Source of the DNA: Segatella copri
GTDB lineage: Bacteria > Bacteroidota > Bacteroidia > Bacteroidales > Bacteroidaceae
DNA length: 64,000 bases
Direction: 5' to 3'
NCBI RefSeq assembly: GCF_949820605.1
Contig: NZ_CATKVU010000006.1
Location: 2,739,001 to 2,803,000 of the forward strand
Below the pieces are notes generated by a model that saw only the letters and a list, made by a program, of their open reading frames with translations, had not been told where the DNA came from and did no database searches. Positions 8,156-15,971 of the stretch are shown here, piece after piece (the first letter of the stretch is position 1; each line of letters begins with the position of its first letter). Both the position numbers and the translations under genes were made by a program.

Positions 8156-11100
8156 ACCATATCCCTCTTGCTGGAGATTACATTTCCCCAAGAATCATAG
8201 ACGTTAGTGGTAGATAATGCCAAAGGTGTACCTGCATGATCCTCCTTTTGCACCACTTGTCCTTTCTCATCATAAGAGAGCATAGTGGTAGAGGCATATT
8301 CTTCATTGGCATCCTCGTGCTTCTGACTAGATACTATCGTAGTTGGCAACCATGTTTCTAGTCGCTTCACATAATTCTTATATTCAGTTTTCTTATACAT
8401 GGCATCACTGCCATAAGTCACGGTTTCGTTCAGAGGGCAACCTTTCTCTACATCATATACGCATGACGTAGTAGTCACATTGCCATCATAATCGGTAGCA
8501 ACCTGTTCCTTAGGATAAGAAAAATAAGTACCATTCAGCTCGGCAAAAGAAATCGTAGATGTCGAAGAAGCCTTCCAATCGCCTACGGAAGAACGGGTGG
8601 TCACCTTCTGAGGAGTATAATACTTTGGATTCCACTCATCCACAATGCTTTCCGTCGTTTCATTATTGAAAGAAACCTTTGACTGTGTTCTCTCAAATCC
8701 TATCAAGCCTAGTCCTTGCACATGGGCTTTCAGTCCACCATAACGATAGTCAGTTGTCAAGCCATGCGCCAAGCTACGTTTCACCATGACCAAATCGGGA
8801 CGAATATCGACCACAGGGAACTTAGCGGAGGTTATGGTAGGAAGGCAGACTGTAGAATCTGTCAAAGAGGCATATTCTATAGATGTCACATTGCCAAGTC
8901 CATCAGTAACGGTATTGATTTTTCCCGATGAAACCGAATAATTCTGAGTTGCATAGAGTCGCATCTTGATAGGATCTGAGGCATTGGCATTATAGATATT
9001 CTTGCCATACCCCATGATACTCATTTGACCATCACCCGTGAAATCACCGACAATAACATTTCCACCAATGGCATCTGTTTCCCCATTTGTAAATACCACC
9101 TTCTCTTGTACCAGCTTTTCACCAGTAGAACGAAGCCAAGCTACCTGAGTATTTCTGAAAGAGTAATGATTATGAAAGCCACCATGATACTTATAGTCTG
9201 ATTTCAAAGCGAGCAAATCGGTCTTACCGTCACCATCCATATCAAATGGGATAATCTCGTACTTGTCATCATCCTTACCAGTGTTCTTATCCTTCATGTC
9301 CAATCTGATGGCATATTTTGCTGTAAATGTGCCATCACCATTGTTGAAAGCAAAGTTTGCATTGCCATTGTTGTCACAATGAACAAAATCCACAAGACCA
9401 TCACCATTGAAATCGCCTTGCTCCATCAAGATGTCATCGCCAAAGGTTGTACCTGTCTTAGAGTTCTGTTCCGTAAAGGCAGTAGCAAAACTATCTGTAC
9501 CATTATTAAAATAGATTTTGTAGCCACCATCATAAGTGAACAACAAATCAGGCATACCATCATTGTTGAAATCGCCCGAGAAAATCTTCTTCGGAATCTT
9601 AGGAAATACAAATGAGAGTAGAGTTTCATTTGCCAATTCTTGCTTATCAACGAAATTCAAGCAACCACCTAAATATTTTCCATCTTTAGATGTAGCCTCC
9701 ACATAAAATATTTCCGTCTTTCCATCTTTGTTTATGTCTATAGATGTGTATAATGGCATTTCCCTAGCAGCTCGCAAATTAGAGACCTTACCCATAATCA
9801 CATTAGAAGCGCCTTGGAAGACACGCCAAATTACATACTGGTGATCCTGATCTAAATGTGTATCTGTATTTAACATAGGCACAAGAACATCTGCTTTTCC
9901 ATCACCATTAAAATCCAAAACAGTACTTCCCCCAGGACGACTAACCATACCTTGAATGTCACAAACGCCATCTATCTTACTCTGCTTTACATAATCGAAT
10001 ACAACATTACTTGTGTTATCTCTCTTCGCTTTAAAGAAATACGCTATCGTTCTAGGGTGCCATTCTTCATTATAGCCACCTCGTCCATTATTATATTTAA
10101 TATAATCATCCTTGACATAAGCCAATTTCACTATATCGGACAACCCATCACCATTAAAATCCGCACTAATAAAACCGCTATTGACAATTTCTTGATTAAA
10201 ACCATGGTAATCTGCATCTATCTTTGGATAAGACACTCTTCTATCTAATCCTGCAAAACCATGCCATCCAAACACAATCGGATTGAAACATTCACCCTTG
10301 CCATTATATTCCGTTACTTTCACCAAGCGTGAATATCGTATTTTCGAGGCATCCAAAGTTGAGTCGTATTCACACACATATCTGCGATAGACATCATTGC
10401 CTGTCGCTGTTGTGATTTCACTAAGTCTTCTATCAACATTAGACACCCTACCACCCAACGTCACACACTGAGTATTTTTATTCAAAATACTTTGGTACGT
10501 AAAAGTAACCGTAGATGTGTTAGGAGTTGACAAACTATAGTTCTTTCCATAAGTTATTTTAGCTGGATATATACAATTTCCAACATGAATATAACTATAG
10601 GTCATCGTATTGCCATACACATCTTCCACCTTATCTATATACCAAGCTTGAATACGAGTTCGAGAAGCTTGTGTATAGAACAAACGAGAATCGGAACCGC
10701 TACCATAAGAACAAGTCAATCCATCCTTAGTTTTTACAACAATCTTTACATTCGCCAAACTACCAAAATAACTGCCATAAAAGCGGACTTTTGTAAAAGG
10801 ATCGCCTTCTAACACATAAGCAGCCCCTTCAATGCCTTCAATGTTGTTTTGTTTAATCAAACGCTTCCCATCGAGGAAATAAGCACCACCACCAAGACCT
10901 TTCGAACCTTTAGCATAGCCATCGTGGTAAATATCCTTGCATCCACGAGTGATGACAGATATACCAGAAATATTCGTGCCATAACCAACGATGCCATAGC
11001 CTGCCTGACTATTATAAGTTAAAGAGACATTAGGTTGTAATTTTCCTATACCCTTAGGAGCATCTATGGCAACAGAATACACTGCGCCCCCCGTTGAAGA

Positions 11101-11223
11101 CACCTCAAACTGTCCTTTAGGTGAGCCTACTGAACGATTAGAGTCTGCTGAAGCAATATTGCCATATTGCAAAAAGACCCCTAAAAGAGTCAAACACAAA
11201 AAACGTAAAAAGGATTTCATCAT
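8143..11223 (-). CDS. SpvB/TcaC-like protein with FG-GAP/VCBS repeats and YD repeats
   Basis: The 1,026-residue protein has a signal peptide (about residues 1-26, ending NIASA). An SpvB-type N-terminus follows (STGGAVYSVAIDAPKGIGKL, LTYNSQAGYGIVGYG). Next come at least seven calcium-binding-like VCBS/FG-GAP loops (DFNGDGLSD, DFNGDGKAD, DINKDGKTE, DFNNDGMPD, DFNGDGLVD, DMDGDGKTD, DFTGDGQMS), then YD-type sequence to the end. Known relatives are the B component of insecticidal Tc toxins and Salmonella SpvB. The C-terminus stops at 8143, in the middle of a YD repeat, and overlaps the Rhs start by 13 nt. A single-base change would fuse the two into a polypeptide of about 2,060 residues. It starts 4 nt after the T9SS protein, so it belongs to the same operon. 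Confidence 0.9.
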   Translation of the reverse strand: MMKSFLRFLCLTLLGVFLQYGNIASADSNRSVGSPKGQFEVSSTGGAVYSVAIDAPKGIGKLQPNVSLTYNSQAGYGIVGYGTNISGISVITRGCKDIYHDGYAKGSKGLGGGAYFLDGKRLIKQNNIEGIEGAAYVLEGDPFTKVRFYGSYFGSLANVKIVVKTKDGLTCSYGSGSDSRLFYTQASRTRIQAWYIDKVEDVYGNTMTYSYIHVGNCIYPAKITYGKNYSLSTPNTSTVTFTYQSILNKNTQCVTLGGRVSNVDRRLSEITTATGNDVYRRYVCEYDSTLDASKIRYSRLVKVTEYNGKGECFNPIVFGWHGFAGLDRRVSYPKIDADYHGFNQEIVNSGFISADFNGDGLSDIVKLAYVKDDYIKYNNGRGGYNEEWHPRTIAYFFKAKRDNTSNVVFDYVKQSKIDGVCDIQGMVSRPGGSTVLDFNGDGKADVLVPMLNTDTHLDQDHQYVIWRVFQGASNVIMGKVSNLRAAREMPLYTSIDINKDGKTEIFYVEATSKDGKYLGGCLNFVDKQELANETLLSFVFPKIPKKIFSGDFNNDGMPDLLFTYDGGYKIYFNNGTDSFATAFTEQNSKTGTTFGDDILMEQGDFNGDGLVDFVHCDNNGNANFAFNNGDGTFTAKYAIRLDMKDKNTGKDDDKYEIIPFDMDGDGKTDLLALKSDYKYHGGFHNHYSFRNTQVAWLRSTGEKLVQEKVVFTNGETDAIGGNVIVGDFTGDGQMSIMGYGKNIYNANASDPIKMRLYATQNYSVSSGKINTVTDGLGNVTSIEYASLTDSTVCLPTITSAKFPVVDIRPDLVMVKRSLAHGLTTDYRYGGLKAHVQGLGLIGFERTQSKVSFNNETTESIVDEWNPKYYTPQKVTTRSSVGDWKASSTSTISFAELNGTYFSYPKEQVATDYDGNVTTTSCVYDVEKGCPLNETVTYGSDAMYKKTEYKNYVKRLETWLPTTIVSSQKHEDANEEYASTTMLSYDEKGQVVQKEDHAGTPLALSTTNVYDSWGNVISSKRDMVWLR

Positions 11224-11226
11224 CTT

Positions 11227-11640
11227 CTATTTTTTTATGATCTTCCAAACCAACTTTGAATTTCCCTGTTTTATCTGTAGAAGGTAAATGCCACTAGGAC
11301 ATGAACCTATGTTTAATTCTGTCACACTACTTTTCAGCGGTGCAGAAGCAACAAGGCTTCCGTTAGCAGAATATACGATGGCTTCCCCATCTACAGCAAC
11401 ATCTCCATCTAATAATTCTACTCGAAGAAGACCTTCTGTTGGATTGGGGCTAATCGTGATTTTATGTTTCCCCAACATATCTGTATTTATCTTGTTTTGT
11501 TTTTTAGCCATTTGCGTTTGAGAAAACAGAATTTCTCGACTGATACGATTCCCAGCAGCATCATATTGATAGCTGATTTTGTTTTGGGAATAAGCTGACA
11601 CAGAAAAGATCATGATAACAATAGGCAATATTGACTTCAT
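11227..11640 (-). CDS. Small T9SS-sorted protein with one YD motif
   Basis: The 137-residue protein has a signal peptide (about 1-18, ending SVSAYS). One YD-like unit follows at once (YQYDAAGNRISREI). The C-terminal half is a type A sorting domain of the type IX secretion system (ISPNPTEGLLRVE, VYSANGSLVASAPL, LPSGIYLLQI-like, KLVWKIIKK). Such domains direct proteins across the outer membrane in Bacteroidota. It lies directly ahead of the SpvB gene with 3 nt between them. The combination suggests a secretion or anchoring partner for the YD proteins, or the split-off tail of an ancestral T9SS-exported YD protein; neither is proven. Confidence 0.85.
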   Translation of the reverse strand: MKSILPIVIMIFSVSAYSQNKISYQYDAAGNRISREILFSQTQMAKKQNKINTDMLGKHKITISPNPTEGLLRVELLDGDVAVDGEAIVYSANGSLVASAPLKSSVTELNIGSCPSGIYLLQIKQGNSKLVWKIIKK

Positions 11641-11652
11641 AAGACTCAGATT

Positions 11653-12000
11653 TTAGTATAACATTCCGACTAAATGTGCATCCCCATAAGAGACTTCGAC
11701 TTCCACAGCACTCTCTGGTATAGAGTACACTGCTTCTTTAGAAATTTGGACTTCAGTAGAAAGCAGATTACCATCTATATCATAGAATGTAATGGTTACT
11801 ACTTGCTCTGTATTCAAAACAACTTGTAAAGACAAATCGTCTTGATAAACTTGAACAAGTGCCTTCATTGGAGCACGATGGTGCCGATTAAAATATGAAC
11901 GTGATGCGGGAGAGAACATGTATATTCTTCTACCCTTGACTGAAGCTTGCATATTCATTGCTAGCAATAGAGTCACCAAAATTAAACTTACCTTTCTCAT
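11653..12000 (-). CDS. DUF3244-type secreted protein, first gene of the Rhs operon
   Basis: The 115-residue protein has a signal peptide (MRKVSLILVTLLLAMNMQA). The single beta-rich domain (YQDDLSLQVVLNTEQVVTI, FYDIDGNLLSTEV, VYSIPESAVEVEVSYGDAHLVG) has the layout of DUF3244 proteins, small Bacteroidales envelope proteins without known activity. It opens the operon behind a -7 box at 12025-12033 and is 12 nt from the T9SS gene. It could chaperone or regulate the secreted proteins downstream, but nothing in the sequence shows this. Confidence 0.75.
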   Translation of the reverse strand: MRKVSLILVTLLLAMNMQASVKGRRIYMFSPASRSYFNRHHRAPMKALVQVYQDDLSLQVVLNTEQVVTITFYDIDGNLLSTEVQISKEAVYSIPESAVEVEVSYGDAHLVGMLY

Positions 12001-12024
12001 TGTTTAGTTATAAAAATGTTGGTG

Positions 12025-12033
12025 GCAAAGGTA
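12025..12033 (-). promoter_or_regulatory. -7 box of the Rhs operon promoter
   Basis: The minus strand reads TACCTTTGC 25 nt before the DUF3244 start. A good TTTG is not seen at 19-20 nt; the nearest TTTG is only 12 nt upstream. The operon may therefore need an activator, for which the neighbouring HTH protein is a candidate. Confidence 0.55.
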
Positions 12034-12112
12034 AGCATTTTCGCACAAAAGTCATTAAAAAATATATTCGCAACTATATTCGCAAAATCAAAACAAGTGA
12101 TTTCATCGGTGT

Positions 12113-13678
12113 TTACATAGTGGCTAATAATTCCGCAAGTTGTTCGGCAGTTCCATCTTCTCTTGTTATTTTCTTGAACAATCTTTGCTTAGTCGTAGAG
12201 ATAGTAGATACAGCCTTGCTGGTTAAGATTGAAATCTTGGAAGAACCTAAGCCTAATTTGACTAACATACAAACATGGTATTCTTGTTCTGATAACTTGC
12301 AACAAGAATATAGGTGGTCCTTGAAATGAGGATAGTGACTATGGAATACACCTTCCAGCATTTGCCATTGCACCTCTGACAAATGCTTGCCTTGAGACAA
12401 GTTTGTACTCATACCGACTTGCATCAAGATTTGCTCATTCAAATGAGCCGAATCCATCGGAAAAAGAATGGAATGTATCTTCAAATCTTTCAATTTGTTC
12501 TGTAACTTGATTTTCTTCATAATACCCATCTGCCAATAAAAGACAGACAATGAAAGTAAGCACAAAAGCGCAATACCAAGAACCGATATAAGAAGCAATT
12601 TATTCTTGTTGTCGAGCTCCAACTGATTACCACGTTCTTTCTGGTATATATAATCATACAAGGCTATTCCCTTTGCCTCCTTTTCCGACTCAGACTCTAT
12701 GTCTAAAGAATCGGCGCAATCCAAATATTTTTGGAAACAAGAATTAGCACTGTCAGCCTTATCTTGCTGCAAGAATATAGTAGTCAACCGTTGGTATGCA
12801 TCTTTTCTAACAGTCTTATGCTCATTTATTGCAAGTTTCCAAAGTTCTCTCTCTGCTAATTTGAGGTCATTCATCTTCATATAATATAAAGAACGAAAAT
12901 AGGAAGCACCATCTGATGACACACTTTCATTCAATGAATACGGCTGCATATATTTACGCACAGAATCCAAGTCTAATTCCAAATAACAAGTAGCTACTTC
13001 AATGGACATTTCTGTCTTCAAACTCTCATCAGACAACTTATCTGCTATCGTCAAGGCTTGCTTGGCAAAATAGATAGCACTATCCTTTTGGTCTAAATAT
13101 TCAGAAATCACCGCCAAGTCTCTCAAGTCATAAGCCAATGACTGCAGATCGTGACAAAGCGAGTCACAACGGCTCGCTTCTTGATAGAATTTCTTGGCAT
13201 AGCGCTGGTAGTTTTGCCTGAAGAACAAATCGCCAATCTGTGCATTTACCGCACCTCGTAACTTCATATTGCTATTCTGACTTTCATCTAAGCATTCCAA
13301 AGCCTTATGATAATAAATAATAGCTTGCGGAATGCTATCCTGGTCGTGCAAACATCTACCTACTAAATAATAGGCTCTTGGCAATAATTCCTTATTATCT
13401 GTTTGCAGATAATAAGATGCCAATTCATCGATATCTTTCACATCATCCAATGGTAGATACAAAAGATTCTTAGCGGTATTACATAACAGCTTTGCATACA
13501 TGGAATCCTTTTTGGCAGAAAGTGCGCCTATCTTTCTCAAAGAATCCAATTGAGTAAGTGCCCTCTTTGGATGCTCCGAAAGCACACTATCTATGTCCGA
13601 CAATGTTCCATAAACGGAAGATTGCCTACAAGAAAGCAAACTCAGCAGGAGCAGAAAAATATAGACCAAATGCTTCAT
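12113..13678 (-). CDS. Membrane-anchored TPR protein with C-terminal LuxR-like HTH
   Basis: The 521-residue protein has a lipoprotein-like N-terminus (FLLLLSLLSCRQSS). A helical region of TPR repeats spans about 40-340 (ALTQLDSLRKIGAL, YYLVGRCLHDQDSIPQAI, KDSAIYFAKQALTIADKL). One membrane segment lies near 365-385 (LLLISVLGIALLCLLSLSVF), followed by a basic coiled stretch. A C-terminal HTH of the LuxR type (LSEQEYHVCMLVKLGLGSSK ISILTSKAVSTIS TTKQRLFKKI) completes it. The layout fits Bacteroidota one-component sensors with a periplasmic TPR part and a cytoplasmic DNA-binding part. It lies just upstream of and in line with the Rhs operon, so it is the obvious candidate regulator. It may share transcription with rnhB, 12 nt away. 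Confidence 0.8.
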   Translation of the reverse strand: MKHLVYIFLLLLSLLSCRQSSVYGTLSDIDSVLSEHPKRALTQLDSLRKIGALSAKKDSMYAKLLCNTAKNLLYLPLDDVKDIDELASYYLQTDNKELLPRAYYLVGRCLHDQDSIPQAIIYYHKALECLDESQNSNMKLRGAVNAQIGDLFFRQNYQRYAKKFYQEASRCDSLCHDLQSLAYDLRDLAVISEYLDQKDSAIYFAKQALTIADKLSDESLKTEMSIEVATCYLELDLDSVRKYMQPYSLNESVSSDGASYFRSLYYMKMNDLKLAERELWKLAINEHKTVRKDAYQRLTTIFLQQDKADSANSCFQKYLDCADSLDIESESEKEAKGIALYDYIYQKERGNQLELDNKNKLLLISVLGIALLCLLSLSVFYWQMGIMKKIKLQNKLKDLKIHSILFPMDSAHLNEQILMQVGMSTNLSQGKHLSEVQWQMLEGVFHSHYPHFKDHLYSCCKLSEQEYHVCMLVKLGLGSSKISILTSKAVSTISTTKQRLFKKITREDGTAEQLAELLATM

Positions 13679-13690
13679 GGCGACAGTATA

Positions 13691-14299
13691 TTATTCCTTA
13701 AAATCGATGGACAGTTCACCGGAGCCTAAAAGATTGTAACTCATGCGATGATATGGAGTGACTCCAAATTCCCTGATGGCAGCACGATGCTTCTTGGTAG
13801 GATAACCCTTGTTGCCTTTCCAGTCGTACTGTGGATATTCTTCTGCCAGCGCATCCATGTAATCATCACGATAGGTCTTGGCAAGGATGCTTGCCGCAGC
13901 AATTGCCAGATACTTGCCGTCGCCTTTTACGATGGTTGTATAAGGCAAATCCTTGTAGGGTTTGAAGCGGTTACCATCCACGATAACTGCCTCCGGACGA
14001 ACCTTGAGCTGGTCCAGGGCACGGTGCATAGCCAGAAAACTGGCGTTGAGGATATTAATTTTATCGATTTCTTCGGGAGTAACAATGCCCACAGCCCAAG
14101 CTACAGCATCACGCTCTATCTGCTCGCGGAGCGCCTTGCGCTTCTTATCAGTGAGCTTCTTACTGTCGTTCAATTCGGCATTCTGATAACCGGGCGGAAG
14201 GATAACGGCTGCTGCATATACGCTGCCTGCCAGACATCCTCTGCCAGCCTCATCGCAGCCAGCCTCTACCATATCCTTATAATAATGACTTTCTAACAT
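13691..14299 (-). CDS. rnhB: Ribonuclease HII
   Basis: The 202-residue protein is of normal family length. The active-site signature GCDEAGRGCLAG lies at residues 14-25 (Asp16, Glu17). AVIVDGNRF near 110 supplies a further acidic residue, and IAAASILAKTYRD follows. The enzyme cuts the RNA strand of RNA/DNA hybrids and removes misincorporated ribonucleotides. It starts at ATG 14299, and a -7 box (TATCTTTG, minus strand, 14373-14380) lies upstream. The TPR regulator gene follows after 12 nt. Confidence 0.95.
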   Translation of the reverse strand: MLESHYYKDMVEAGCDEAGRGCLAGSVYAAAVILPPGYQNAELNDSKKLTDKKRKALREQIERDAVAWAVGIVTPEEIDKINILNASFLAMHRALDQLKVRPEAVIVDGNRFKPYKDLPYTTIVKGDGKYLAIAAASILAKTYRDDYMDALAEEYPQYDWKGNKGYPTKKHRAAIREFGVTPYHRMSYNLLGSGELSIDFKE

Positions 14300-14391
14300 A
14301 ATTATGATGAATTTTACGTTTATTCTTCACTCTTCACCTCTATTTTGTAACCTTCTGATTATATGATAGTTACAAAGATAGAAGCGTTTAA

Positions 14392-14481
14392 ACTCTTCAC
14401 CAACTCTTCACCCACTCTTCACCTACTCTTCACCCTCATAGCACCAGGCGGTGAAGAGTGGGTGAAGAGTGGGTGAAGAGT
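14392..14481. repeat. Inverted array of CTCTTCACC units
   Basis: Four ACTCTTCACC-like units on the left (14392-14434) face three GGTGAAGAGT units on the right (14449-14481). The roughly 15-nt spacer is TCATAGCACCAGGC. Transcribed RNA would fold into a long hairpin. The unit is the same heptamer family found at gene ends elsewhere in the window. Confidence 0.75.
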
Positions 14482-14598
14482 CAGAACGTCTCTTCAGCGC
14501 GTAAGTATCAGTATAACAATACGTTACGACAAAAGGGTGAAGAGTGAAGAGTATTTGGGCATTCCAACCTCAACTTTCTGATAACTGCCAAACGCAAA

Positions 14599-14631
14599 CA
14601 GCCAACTGTCCGCAGTAGCGCCAGTTGGCTG
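14599..14631 (-). terminator. Terminator of the suf operon
   Basis: The stem CAGCCAACTG/CAGTTGGCTG (10 bp, 13-nt loop) lies 90 nt beyond the sufS stop. On the minus strand it is followed by TTTGCGTTTGG, a modest U-rich tail. Confidence 0.55.
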
Positions 14632-14674
14632 TTCTTTGCTTGCCAGTAGGTTGTCTTTCGCTCGCCAGTTGGTT
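14620..14674. repeat. Imperfect 22-bp direct repeats
   Basis: GCCAGTTGGCTGTTCTTTGC, GCCAGTAGGTTGTCTTTCGC and GCCAGTTGGTTA follow one another at a spacing of about 22 bp, overlapping the suf terminator. Confidence 0.5.
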
Positions 14675-14720
14675 AAATAAGGCTTTTACGTGCGCTATAA
14701 ACGGCTAAAATGATTTTTCC

Positions 14721-15935
14721 TTAGAACATCGTAGCCACGCGTTTTACGCCCGCTACAAGCGCATCTATTTCTTCCTTTGTATTATATAGGGCAAAGCTGG
14801 CACGAACGGTGCCGAGAATACCATAGCGGTCCATCAAAGGCTGAGCGCAATGATGACCGGTACGTACAGCGATGCCCAGGCGGTCGAGCAAGGTTCCCAT
14901 ATCCATGTGATGAATATCACCAACCAAGAAGCTGACAACGGCATCTTTGCCCTCCTGTTCACCAAAAAGCCTGATTCCATCTATGGTTCGCATCTGCTCC
15001 ATGCAGTAACGGGTGAGTTCCTGCTCGTGCTTGGCAATGTTATCCATGCCGAGTGCAGAAACATAATCGATGGCTTTTGCCAGACCGTGGGTAGCTACAT
15101 AATCAGGAGTACCAGCCTCAAACTTGAAAGGCAACTTCTCGAAAGTAGTCTTCTCGAAACTTACGCTCTCAATCATTTCGCCACCGCCCTGATAAGGAGG
15201 CAACTTGTCGAGCCACTCTTCCTTGCCGTAAAGCACACCGATACCGGTAGGACCATAAATCTTATGTCCGCTGAAAGCGAAGAAATCGCAATCCATATCC
15301 TGTACATCCACAGCAAAATGAGGAGTACTCTGAGCGCCATCCACCATGACAGGCACATCGTGCTCATGAGCTATCTTTATCATCTCTTTTACCGGATTCA
15401 CCGTACCGAGCACGTTGCTCACCTGGGCAATGCTCACGATTTTGGTGCGTTCGGTAAATAAATTGGCGAATTCATCGAGGTTAATCTCACCTTTATCATT
15501 GATAGGGATTACACGGATAGCGATTCCCTTCTTGGCAGCCTGCAACTGCCAAGGCACGATATTGGAGTGATGCTCCATGGTAGAGATAATCACCTCGTCG
15601 CCCTCGCTCATAAAGGCATCGCAGAACGATGAAACCACGAGATTCAGACTCTCTGTAGTGCCACGGGTAAAGATGACTTCCTCAACCTTAGGCGCATTGA
15701 TAAACTTGCGCACGGTTTCGCGGGCTGCCTCATGAAGGTCGGTAGCCTGCTGAGAGAGATAGTGAACACCACGATGCACATTGGCATTTACATTGAGATA
15801 CTCATCGCGCATGGCATCGAGCACGCACAATGGCTTCTGCGTAGTTGCCGCATTATCCAGATACACCAATGGCTTATCATAGACCTTTCTCGATAAAATC
15901 GGGAAATCTGCTCTTACTTGATTGATATCATACAT
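14721..15935 (-). CDS. sufS: Cysteine desulfurase SufS
   Basis: The 404-residue PLP enzyme opens with DFPILSRKVYDKPLVYLDNAATTQKP. Class V aminotransferase features follow: TRGTTESLN, EHHSNIVPWQ, DGAQSTPHF, FSGHKIYGPTGIG with the PLP lysine, and VRTGHHCAQPLM with the catalytic cysteine. It takes sulfur from cysteine for Fe-S assembly on the SufBCD scaffold. It is last in the sufBCDS operon, 36 nt after sufD. No sufE or sufU homologue is seen in the window. Confidence 0.96.
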   Translation of the reverse strand: MYDINQVRADFPILSRKVYDKPLVYLDNAATTQKPLCVLDAMRDEYLNVNANVHRGVHYLSQQATDLHEAARETVRKFINAPKVEEVIFTRGTTESLNLVVSSFCDAFMSEGDEVIISTMEHHSNIVPWQLQAAKKGIAIRVIPINDKGEINLDEFANLFTERTKIVSIAQVSNVLGTVNPVKEMIKIAHEHDVPVMVDGAQSTPHFAVDVQDMDCDFFAFSGHKIYGPTGIGVLYGKEEWLDKLPPYQGGGEMIESVSFEKTTFEKLPFKFEAGTPDYVATHGLAKAIDYVSALGMDNIAKHEQELTRYCMEQMRTIDGIRLFGEQEGKDAVVSFLVGDIHHMDMGTLLDRLGIAVRTGHHCAQPLMDRYGILGTVRASFALYNTKEEIDALVAGVKRVATMF

Positions 15936-15971
15936 ATTTTTAAGAACTTAACTCCTTTAAAAGGATATTAT

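Larger units (their letters stand above)
14300..14720. other. Gene-free 420-bp stretch with repeats and hairpins
   Basis: No coding frame is supported. It holds heptamer repeats (14321-14340), a minus-strand TATCTTTG box for rnhB (14373-14380), a large inverted array of the heptamer (14392-14481), a further heptamer cluster (14535-14551), the suf terminator hairpin (14599-14631), and 22-bp imperfect direct repeats (about 14620-14674). Confidence 0.7.

Noticed and set aside
14392..14481. Heptamer array considered as CRISPR
   Set aside because: Units are 7-11 bp without spacers and face each other.
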